From Purpureocillium takamizusanense (Eukaryota; Ascomycota; Sordariomycetes; Hypocreales; Ophiocordycipitaceae): a stretch of DNA of 64,000 nucleotides. The translations under genes were made by a program, and so were the position numbers. Location of the stretch: the NCBI RefSeq assembly GCF_022605165.1, contig NC_063068.1, positions 3,720,001 to 3,784,000 on the forward strand, in the 5' to 3' direction. The stretch's first letter is position 1. Each line of letters opens with the position of its first letter. Below, in pieces: positions 11,820-21,921 of the stretch. Under the pieces are notes generated by a model. The model ran no database searches. It saw only the letters and a list, made by a program, of their open reading frames with translations, and had not been told where the DNA came from.

Positions 11820-12936
11820 TCTTAGCTGGTGAATTTGCTGCTAATGGGCAGCGGCGCCGTTTTCTTGTAAGGACTATAGGGGCTGGAGAGGTGGTGGTGG
11901 TGATTCAGGCGCCGGCGGGACCGGAGGCGACCGGAGGTCCTGCACGGAAACGAACGGCGGATTATCGCAACTATGCTTGGTGGAAACGTGCCGCAAAAGA
12001 CTCGGACGGCGTTTGATCAAATATATGCGCGATTTTTGGACAAGAACGCGTGCTGGAGGGGATATATTATTTGTCCTGGTAGCCGATAGAGCCTCTTGTG
12101 CAAGTGTGCCCGCCATACGAGGAGGCGGGTATTCTGTTGGTTGATGTGATGGCCTCACGTGACATTCAAATAAGCGCTCTGCGCGCAAGCAATTGCCAGT
12201 TGCTTATCACCCTCAGGGCGACTTGCCGCAATTAAGACTTGAAATACGTCAAGGCATTGGGTCTGCTTCCTTATGAATCTTTGGCTACGGTGATTTTCGC
12301 TTAGGTGCGAGTTTTGGTTGTAGCCAACCCCAAACGGCCACGGCCTGCCTATCCCGGCTTTTGGTCAAAGTGGCGACTCGTGACCGTCCAGTAAACATTG
12401 GCTGTACGTAGTTGCGGCAGAGGATAGAACGGAGTAACCAGCTTCTTCCGCTGATGTTCTGCTGGCTGGCAGGGCATGTTTCCTACGGCTTGAGGAGCCA
12501 TTCTCACATCACGGGCATATCGTGACCTGGGATTGGTGACGAGATGACAGGAGGGCCCGACTTCAATGCAGGTGGTTTTGGTTGGTATGGTGACAGCGCC
12601 GCTACAGTGAATTCAGGGTTACGACATCATGCAAAGGGAAGTTTCTGTAGCGGCTCACGAAATTTATCAGGGTCAACTTCATCTAAGTGTCTTACCGTAC
12701 GGTGCTAGATATTCGTGACTATCAAGACAAGAGCATAGGGATTTTAACGTTGCTTCGTTCTTGCCGAAGGAATCTCGGCCTAGGGTAGCTGACACCATTG
12801 ACACCCGACAAACACCTTTGACCTCAATTAGTATTCTGTAACATGTTTGGTCCTGGGCATGGCACTGCTCTGGCATCATTTCTTCGTTGGCGACTTTGGG
12901 CCGACGCGAGTTCGTTCCTCTTAGACCTCTCACTTC

Positions 12937-12939
<3 letters not shown>

Positions 12940-12976
<37 letters not shown>
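12940..12976. repeat. (TG)18 microsatellite
   Basis: A perfect dinucleotide TG tract of 37 nt in intergenic DNA. It is likely length-polymorphic between strains. Confidence 0.95.
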
Positions 12977-12981
<5 letters not shown>

Positions 12982-15375
12982 GTACACTACGACATCAGGT
13001 AGCTCGAATGAAGAGTGCCATGGTTATGCTCGAAGCAAGTCCGGCACTTCGTGAACGCCTGAGCAATTTGCCACGCTTAGCCTACGCCCTCGTCCGCTTC
13101 ATCTACAACGCTAGTGCAGTTGCAATAGTAACTGGCTGCCTTCGTATACGACTTGCGATCTAGGCCTGTTATCGTACATTAAAAACGGCTGGGCCGGGTT
13201 GCTCGAACAGCTATGGGGAGAACATGGGTTACGGAACTATTGAATGCACGATATTTGTCAAAATCACACACCTGGCCTAGAATTTCTCCATGTTCACAAG
13301 ATGGGCAAAGATAGGATTGGGTCGTCGGCGTGAGCGACACGGCCTGTCCCAAAATGAGATACAGACGAACGAAATCGTCCAGGGTCTAGACACCGACGTG
13401 CCTGGGTCGTCGCCTGGCGTCGCCCCGTCTAGCTGCACGCCCTGTCATGCAGGCGCCACGGTCTAGATCCCAGACACTGCAAGGGTGTGTGCAGCTGGCT
13501 GGCAAGTTGCTGCGCAGGACACGACCGCGCTCAGCCGCCGGCCCGCCCAGCCAACGACTCGCAAGGCTCGCTCGCCACAGCCGCCAGCCGCCGCCGCCGC
13601 CGACGACGAACGGACGAGAATTTGTTGTGTGCGCGAAATGCCATTGGCGGGGTACCGAGAAAGACATGGGAATTCGGGAATCGAGAACGTTTGCAAAAGC
13701 CCATCATGACACGAGTTTCGGGTGGGGGGCGCGGGACAGTTTGGCGCCCTGTTGGTATTGGGACATGACCGAGGCTGGACCGCGGGCCAAGGCGACTGGC
13801 CAGTGACCACGGCCGCGGCCGACCACATTGGCAGAGCGGCGAGACACTGCGCGAGCCTGCGGGATACCAACAGCGCATACGTACTACAAGTGAGTCGGAG
13901 GCGTCCGCCCTCGGTGTGTTTGCGCCTCCAGGAACAAAAACTCCGGTTCTAACTATCGACCTTTGGATTTGCAAAATGTCGATGCAGAGAAGGGGCGTCC
14001 GGCCCGGAGTCTTGCCATCCCTCCCCCCCCTGTGCTCCTTCAGAAACCGTTGGCTTGAGCGGCTGTCCATGTCCGTTTGAGTGAGCATCTGGTCGGCGCG
14101 GATAGAGATCGAGATTCCGCTGTTGTCGCGACATCGAGACGGGACAGTGTTTTCCAGTGGCAGGGACGGGGGGGGAAACACCCTCTGCTGCCCTTGACCC
14201 GTTCTTTCCTCCTCGCCACTTGACATGCGTGCGATTGCCCGACTTGTGCGTCGCGGGAGTGTGGTCGAAGCAAGCACGAGCCACAAGCTTTGCAGTTTCT
14301 GCGCTGCGCCGGCGGCCTCTCGCACTGAAGTACTGGGTATCTGAAGGTGGAGGTCGGCGCAGAGGAGGAGTGCGATGCCACACCTCCGATGCCCACCACC
14401 GACCGACGCCTTCATCAGGGGTGTGTTCAGCCTGCGAGCAGGGACACCTGTGTGAATGGGACCAAGCCGCACACCCAACCGCCGCTTCGGTCACAGGCGC
14501 ACAAGAGAGCGCCAATCCCCATTCTGTGAGATGGGGTTGTGACCATGGGTGATTCTGATTAGCAAGGGGGAATAAGGCCACAGGGCCTGCCGGACCGGAT
14601 CGCGATCCTGATGCGGCCCTGTCTTTGCCAATGCCCTATCGTGTTCCCCTGCATCGGCTGCCGGGTTGTGCATCGAGAGAGATGTTCCCGGCCGGGAGTG
14701 CGCGTACAGTAGTTACGTACGTACCTCACGCGGTCGGTCTTCTCGGGACGAGGCGCGTGCACGAATCGCAGAACGTAGCATTGCTAGCAATCCGAACAAG
14801 CACAGCAACACGCGACGGGCCTTGCTAGTTCAAAGGGGAGAAACTTGATTGAGCCGGGGCGGCGTCACTGACGCACTGGCTGGCTGGATATTGCCATCCA
14901 CAAGACAGGCAAAAGCGCCTGCCACTGTGCTGCGTGCAGGCTGCTTGTCGACATGCCACGGGGCGTCTGGGGAGCGTGGCCGCCTTGTGTGGGTTGCACG
15001 AGGCAGACGAGGGTCCGGGAGGTCGGGGGCAGCAGAGTGGGTGTTCCATGTTCGGCGATGCGTCGAGCGCGGGCATTTTGCGATCCTCACGCCAAAACTC
15101 GATTCCCGCTGTTGGCCTGATGAAAGCTCACGAGCCCCACACAGCTACACTAACGGCGGGGGCGTGCTGGAGGAAGCTCCGGCTCCCCTGATTGGCCGAC
15201 TTTCGGATCCAGGGGCACGGTCGCTGGGATGCCATAGAGGGTGTCCGGGGCGCCATTGAGATACGGGACAATATTCTGCCATCACCGGACCAATCTGCCA
15301 CAGCCTCGGGTCTGAGATCGAGATCCTGAAGCCTCAAAGTTGCCTCTTAGTACCCCGGGGATTGCTGTCTGGACG

Positions 15376-15386
15376 CCCCCCCCCCC
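15376..15386. repeat. Run of 11 C
   Basis: A homopolymer of 11 C on the plus strand, intergenic, one of several G/C runs in the window. Confidence 0.9.
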
Positions 15387-17045
15387 AACCACTGCCACTG
15401 TGAACTCCAGCCAACTTGACGCTCCGCTGTACGTCAGTGGATGAGCTGGAGAGTACTGACGTGACAACCCGTGGCAACCCCAGCATTAGCACCCATGAAA
15501 GTCGCTCCTGTCATCACGATGCAATTGGGCGTGATCGGAAAGCTCGACAGCAATCGGTATTTCTGCCCTTTCTGCTCCTCAGGCCATCGTTGCATCGCCT
15601 CAGGAAACTCATTGCGAGACAGGGCAAGACCAGGCGACTATGATAAATGCCCGTACCCCTCGGACGCTGATATTGAGCTTAGGGTCCAACTCTCCATTTT
15701 TTGTTCACCCACGGGAGAGACGCTGATAGTGGGATCGTGATGATGATATCGGGATGATGTCGGATGGCGATCGGGCACAATGAATACTGTGTCATTGTCA
15801 ACGTCATAGCCGTTGATGTGCCACGGGGTTCCACCCCAATGCGCACGGCAACCTTTTTTTCCCCACGGTGCCACGCCACGCATCTCGATGGTCCTCATTC
15901 TCGACAGCAGTTTGGATGCTTGAGACGGCGCCAGAGAATGAATCGCGTTCTTGATCGCACACTCTACTGCGCCATGCTTGCCGCAAAATCTCCTATGGTC
16001 GAAAGGATAGCGATGTATTCCGCTTGATGTCGCCTCGGTAAATGGCCTCGGCATTGCGTAGCAAGGTCTCAAATGGCGCGAGACTCGTTGCTCGCTCACA
16101 TGGTACAAAGGTAAATCCCACCAGTGCCTGGCGGTTTCGCGGGAACTGCCAGTCGCGATAGGTGGGGTTTTGCGGCCTGTGAGGTGGTCGAATATCCCGG
16201 AGCCGGTACAGTGGCGCTTCGCGACGATGGCGCCCCCTCCTCGAGCCATGATTCCACTCTCTATGGAGCCTGCCCGAACTTGAAGCGATAGAACATGATG
16301 GCAGTACGGCCTCCTCTGTTAAAGGCCCTTGTGTATCTGTCATTTGCTTTTGGCGCCAAGTGACTGGCGCCGTTTAACGTGTGCAGTGATGTTCTTCACG
16401 TACCTGGTGAAATTTAACCATTGACGCGGCCTCGCCCCCGGTTGATTGAGACGGCAAGCAGCGAGTCATTGATGTCCGGCAGGCAGTCATTGCGGTATGG
16501 GTAACTGCGCACACATCGCTGATGGGTTTGCGAGGCGCAATTCATCGAGATGACACTTACCCCCCCAGTCTTTGACATTGGCAGCCGCCCGCGAGCGTCA
16601 TGGCGAATGACGTTCAGCACCTCCTCCTGTTCTGCCTCTGAACGGATGGCGGTTTGGGGGTGGAGGCGGCTGCTGCATCTGGTGGTGCCCGCCTGGCCAG
16701 CCAGGCTAGTGGAGTCGTGGTGGCCCAGGTACAGGACGAGTATCTTTGCTAGTGCCACTCCCTATCCTCAACTGGCGAAAGCCAAGAACTCATCCAGGCC
16801 CCAGCATTCGTTCCTCCGTTCCTCTTCCTCTCCACTCGTGACTCTCCACGCTCGCCTCTCGACCGTCGCAGTCGAGGGCTCGTTTTTCTCCAGCCCCATG
16901 TCTTTCTGCCCAGGCCACCGCTAACAGGGAAAAAGGGGGGGGGGCCAACGGTGCCATGGTGGACGGGCGGGCTGTCATGAGTGCCTGCGCTGTGGTGCGA
17001 TGCGGTGCGATGCGCTGGTCCTTCCGCCGCCAGCCAAGCCAGCCG

Positions 17046-17066
17046 CCCCCGGGGGGGGGGGGGGGG
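17046..17066. repeat. C5 followed by a run of 16 G
   Basis: Five C directly followed by 16 G on the plus strand. It could fold back weakly or form a quadruplex. It lies about 1.4 kb upstream of the SAM-HMG start codon. Confidence 0.9.
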
Positions 17067-18344
17067 CAGCGCAAACCAGCAGCACCGCCGGCAGCGGGTT
17101 TTCCCTGGCCTGGCGTGTGGCCTGGTCTCGCCCGCTCTTGCGCTCCCATCCTGCCGGGAAGCTGCTAGAGCCATCATGTCATTGGCACTGGATCGGCTGT
17201 GGCCAGGCTCCGCGGCAGAAGGGGGGTGTGGGTGTCTGTGTCTCCTTTCGTCGAGGTACTCGCAACCCATCAATCGCTTTTGTTTGCCTTCTTTTCCCTC
17301 GACCTTTCCAAACATCCCCCTTCCTCGGCGTTCGAAGCGGCAATCCCCCACGGCTCTGATCCCGCGACGCTCTTGCCTCTGTTGACGCTCCAATCTGGCC
17401 GCCCAACGTTCCGCTCTGTGTACTGGCCGTTTCGCCCGCCCAGGAACCTGAGACACGCGACTGCAGAAGCAAGTCGGTGGTGTGCCCGCCGAGTAGTGAA
17501 GCCTTCACTCTCAAAAAGCGTCGTCCATCTCGCCGAGCTCGCCGCCAGCTCTCACGGCAATCCCGGGAGATTCGGACTGCTCCCAAAACATTTTCCGCAA
17601 CGCGCACCCTACCAGCTTCAGGGACGCGACCTTCGCCACCGTCTTGCCGAGATACGTAGTATCCCTGCGTAGATTCTCGCCCGTCATCAGCCCACCTGCC
17701 ACTACCATTTCGCGCACCCAGCAAATCCGCCTTCCACGTCGTTTTGACGTCTTCTTCCCGCCACTCCCCACTGGTGTCCCTCATCCGCACTGCCCAGCGA
17801 ACCGTACCGACTTGTTGACGTGTGTCGTTGGCCCCTCAAGCTGGCAGGCGTCGGTACGTGCACGGCACACCCCCTTCTTGGCAATCGAGATATCCGACGA
17901 AGCAAGCCGGGTTGCCGCTCTGCTCGACATCCATCCCCTCATTTGCCATCACACCCTCTGCTCGATCTTCTCCCGCACTGTGGTCGCGTCTCATTGGACC
18001 ATCCGAAGCGTCATCGCGGATCGATTTCGTTCGTTTTCGATATTTTTTGACTGCATCAGCCCGGGTCGTGGCTCGCAGCCCCCGCGACTCTGGTGCAAGG
18101 TCAACTGCAGTACCCAGAAAACAGGCATCCACGACACCCGTCAGGACTCATCCTTCGGCCAGCAACCGTATTACCACCTGCGAACTGCCATCGCACCTCC
18201 TTTGCTTGATTCAGCTGTCGACAAACCCCGGGTTAAGTTGTCCGGTGTCTCGAGAGGCATCGTACGCTCTTCTGCTGGTGCTGGCACTCTTCCATCGCCG
18301 CGCGCACCCGCGGCCGCAGCGTGGTCTCCCGCGGTGCGAGACAC

Positions 18345-18413
18345 ATGCTGGCCTTTGAGTCTCTCCCGCGAGAGGAGCCGGCATACCGAAATCGTTTGCT
18401 CGTCCCAAGGTAG
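18345..18413 (+). other. Possible upstream ORF before the SAM-HMG gene (22 codons)
   Basis: ATG at 18345 opens a 22-codon frame beginning MLAFESLPREEPAYR. It stops at TAG 18411-18413, only 17 nt before the main start at 18431. It lies in the presumed leader. If translated it would strongly limit initiation at the main ATG unless ribosomes reinitiate. Confidence 0.35.
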
Positions 18414-18430
18414 GGCGGAAATCCGACTGT

Positions 18431-20339
18431 ATGACTCAAGTACTCGACGACATATTTGCCGAGCTGGGCTTGTCTAGATATCTTGATGCCTTCGTGGATC
18501 AGGGGTTTGATACTTGGGACACGATCCTCGACATCCAAGAATCTGATCTGTATGTTTCTGTCATCTCATGTTGCCCTTGGGTGTTTGTCTCGCTCAATGC
18601 TGATTGTTACTGCAGAGATGCTCTTGGCGTCAAACTTGGCCACCGAAGGGTAAGACGAAACATCCTCGACCCGTCAGCGAGCAGAGTTCTGATTTGTTCC
18701 AGAAACTTCAAAGGCGCATCGCTAATGCGAGAGGTATTGCTCCGAGCGTATCACTTGCGTCGGTCAAGTCCGTATCGGAGGAGGTCAAGTCGGAGCCCAG
18801 CCGACGTGAATCTAATCGTTCTGAGGGTGGCAATGAGAGCCATGGAGTTACCAAGCGCAAGTATCGACGACATCCAAAGGTACGTCGGTGGTTCGATAGC
18901 CTAAAAGTGTGCCATGGCTTATCGTTGCCCTCTAGCCAGATGAGAACGCTCCGGAGCGGCCCCCGTCCGCATATGTTCTCTTTTCCAACAGTAAGACCTG
19001 CGCCGTTGTTACCATATGTTTAGAATCGTGTGGAGAATCGTGCTTACCGTTGAGCAGAGATGAGGGAAGACCTGAAAGGCCAGAACCTGACCTTCACTGA
19101 GATTGCAAAGCTGGTCGGGGAGAACTGGCAGAGTCTGGATCCCACAGAAAAGGAGACATACGAGAGCCAGGCAAATGCCGCCAAGGAAAAATACCACCGC
19201 AACCTTTCCGAGTACAAGAAGACCCCTGAATACCGCCGGTATTCTCAGTATCTCCATGACTTCAAGGAGAAACAGGCTAAGCACAACAAGGGTGCGTAGG
19301 ACGATGCTGACTCTGTTGATGAAGTGCTAACCTTTTCTTCTTCAAAGGCCATGATGTCGCCAAGCGTCCCAAGTTAGAGCCTCCCAGGTTACGTCACGGC
19401 AGCACCAGCAGCAGCGCAACGCCGAATGGCGGACAGTCGAGCGGCACAGGCAGCGGCAGTAATAGCGAACGACAGCAAGGGAGTGAGCCTCCGCCAACTC
19501 GGCAGGAACGAGTTAACTCGACGGCGTCGTTGGCGGGATCGCAACACTCTTCTGTGGCGCCATCGATTCCGTATCGCCACTCCGTTGATGACACCGGGCC
19601 ATCACCCCGAACGACTCATTTCGACTCCGGAAGCCCGAGAGACACGCACTCGCGTCGACCGCCGTCCTGGCCGAGCCGGAGCCGGGCAGAGCCGTCTCAA
19701 CAGTCCTTGCCGTCACTTTCCGATATGCTCGACGACGGCATGAAGAATGTGGACACGCCGATGACTGATGCCGGGTATTTTGCATCGAGGCATGCTGGAT
19801 CCGGTGCACTGCGGCTGGACGGCGATGGCCCAACAGTTTTGCCGCCCTCGCGCAAACCTATGCTCCGTCATGAACCTTCATCAGGCGGCACTACCGCTTC
19901 CAGCACGTCCTCGACAAGTGTAAGCCGAATGCAGGGGGAAGGTCCGCTCCCAATCCATGCTCTCCTTGCAAATCGGACAATGTCGAGCACCCCGGATTTC
20001 ATCGCGAAGCAACCGCAGCCAATGCCCATATCTGCCGCAGCGGCTAACGCAGATGGACACCACGACTTGTCCTTCAGGCCCGATCAAGGGCCCAGAGGCT
20101 ATGGTATGCATAACTCCCAGTCGCTTGATGGATCTGCGGCTCCGGCTAACGGGATTGGCACAGGCTTTCAGGCTGAGTCGTCTGCGTTCAAGCACATGAA
20201 AGTCGAACACTCGGGCGAAGATGTGCTTATCACTGCGGTAAATCCGGCCGATGAAAACGGTAAAAGGCCCTTTGATGGAATGACTGCCCTTTTGAGAGCA
20301 GGAGAGATTGTTGGTCAGCGTGGCCGTCCGCAACCGTAA
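18431..20339 (+). CDS. SAM-domain plus HMG-box DNA-binding protein
   Basis: Predicted nuclear HMG-box transcription or chromatin factor. Exons: 18431..18549, 18616..18649, 18703..18879, 18936..18990, 19058..19291 and 19348..20339, giving 536 aa. Residues 1 to about 65 form a SAM-like domain (LGLSRYLDAFVDQGFDTWD, LDALGVKLGHRRKLQRRI), a protein-protein interaction fold. After a basic linker (KRKYRRHPK) comes an HMG box at about 115-190: ERPPSAYVLFSNKMREDLK, LTFTEIAKLVGENWQSLDP, EKYHRNLSEYKKTPEYRRY. The remaining 340 residues are disordered and Ser/Pro/Gln-rich. All six exons are needed to keep both domains intact, and exon 2 is a 34-nt micro-exon inside the SAM domain. HMG proteins of this general kind often control sexual development in filamentous ascomycetes, but I cannot assign an orthologue. 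The large upstream region and possible upstream ORF suggest regulated expression. Confidence 0.9.
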
Positions 20340-21921
20340 CCGCATGGTCGACATCATTCAGTCGGCTTCTAGTCCATGCGTCTCAGCTGGCATGGACATT
20401 AGTCGTGTTGCAGCAACGCTCGTTGCACTCAGCAGCCCTGACGGCCCTCACTTCCCCTCGCTTCTTCTGTTGCATAATTTGTCGGCGATGGTTGTTGATA
20501 CCCAAAATTCAATACAGCAGCGGTGGGCCATGGAGACGGCGAAGATGGCCGAACCTCGATTTTGCCTCTGGCGCTGGAACATATGGAGACTTGGCGTTCT
20601 GGATTCGGGTATGTTGTTGAACGACGATACGAAAACCAAAAACAACGAAAACGACGTGATTGGAAATATCGTGTGATATGCGCTTCGATTGATCGCGAAA
20701 CGGTGGGCAAGTCGATGGCAGCTGGCTAGGAAAATGGCACGGAGCAGTGCCAGCGGCATAGACGAAAATTTGAAACATGGACAAGCGCCCACTGCTTCAG
20801 CAACCTGGTAGTATTTTAGGACCTGTGCCATAGGAGACAATGATGACGCAGGATACGCGACAGTTTGCAAACCTGTCTTTCGATATCGCCATTGATGAAC
20901 CGGGATTGTAGTTCGCCGGTGAGCGGGAGATTGAAGGTAGAGTGCTGGGGTTTTAGGCCCAGTCGACCTTTGGGGTCGAATGCGATGCTTTTCTGGGTGA
21001 CGTTTCGCTGCGTCAACCATGGCCGGAGCGCCGCAGGTAGATAAAAGAACTGGTGTACAAGTTGAACAGTCGCAATTCCCCGCGGAAGGGGCAAGAAGTA
21101 TTCTTATTTGCGCTGCACGACCACGGCGCAGAAAGAAAGCACCAGGAACCGAGACGGGCACCAAGTCCTGCGTCACGTCGTCATTCAGGGTCCTCCGACG
21201 TCATCGAGCGCCACAATTTTTCGAAGGGGGGCTTGGGCTTGGAGGGGGATGGGGGGGGGGGGCCAGTCAGGGCAGCAGGGGGTTGGTTGGTGGGTGCCCT
21301 CCAGGGCTGGTGGGTGGTGGAATCGGGCATGGCCCTCTCAGCGGGCGTTGAAATGCGGGGGTGCGGTGGATTGGCACTGGGGCCCAATGGATGTCTGCGC
21401 AGCCAATGCACACGCTCACACACACAGTACCTACGGATGCTGAGTAGGTACGTACTTTCGTACATAACTACAAACTCAAGTCTTTCCTGCCTCGTCGTGG
21501 TCGTAGTTGGGCACCGCTCGGTATGGACGGCGGACGGACTGCAGGCGGCGATTTATTGGCTTCCGCCGGTGTCTGGCGTGTCGGATCCTGATGGTGTTCT
21601 TTTTGGCGGACCTCGGAGATGCGTCCGGGGCCTGGTCGCAGATTCTACGATATGCGCGCAGTTACATAGGTGCGCCTCAGTATTGGCCCAAAAAAAAGGG
21701 TCTGCGTGATTGCCCGACATTTCATCCTCATGTTCTCGAGTCGTCAAGCGTTTCCAAGATTCCTTTCCACTCCATGGACTACAGATCCGCCATCTTGTAC
21801 ATCTCCGCGTCAGGGGTCCCCCATGCTCGTACATCCAGCAGCCCTGCCCTCATATTCGCGTTCATTCGTCGAAACACGTCGTCGTTACGCCGATGCTCTC
21901 ATACGCCGCTTTCCAGTAGCT
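20340..21921. other. Convergent 3' region between SAM-HMG gene and condensin gene
   Basis: This 1.6 kb has no supported gene. It holds a 12-G run at 21251-21262 and a GTAC-rich patch around 21435-21475. The minus-strand ORF at 20448-21176 has an unstructured, compositionally random translation and is treated as chance. Confidence 0.5.
21251..21262. repeat. Run of 12 G
   Basis: A homopolymer of 12 G within a broader G-rich tract, intergenic. Confidence 0.9.

Larger units (their letters stand above)
11820..18430. promoter_or_regulatory. 6.6 kb divergent gene-poor region upstream of the SAM-HMG gene
   Basis: It lies between two divergent starts. No gene is firmly supported. It contains a (TG)n microsatellite (12940-12976), G/C runs at 15376-15386, 16935-16944 and 17046-17066, and a possible cryptic spliced minus-strand coding stretch at 15640-16760 (see findings). 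A pyrimidine-rich tract from about 17270 to 18430 is probably the long leader of the HMG gene. Long ORFs such as 13531-14478 and 16749-17456 on the minus strand have low-complexity Arg/Pro-rich translations and are judged to be chance. Confidence 0.5.

Noticed and set aside
12843..13163. 106-codon ORF crossing the TG repeat
   Set aside because: The repeat alone keeps the frame open (Cys-Val run); the full frame is unlikely to be a protein.
13531..14478. 315-codon minus-strand ORF
   Set aside because: It overlaps long ORFs in four other frames, its translation is Arg/Pro/Ser-rich without a domain, and it has no paired splice or start evidence. GC-rich chance frame.
16749..17456. 235-codon minus-strand ORF
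   Set aside because: It is the antisense of a pyrimidine-rich leader, with a low-complexity Arg/Gly/Pro translation and a G-run inside.
17644..18477. 277-codon plus-strand ORF overlapping the HMG start
   Set aside because: It has no ATG at its beginning, overlaps the HMG gene in another frame, and consists of leader-type sequence.
20448..21176. 242-codon minus-strand ORF between the HMG and condensin genes
   Set aside because: No domain, no ATG-supported start with homology, and the composition is random.
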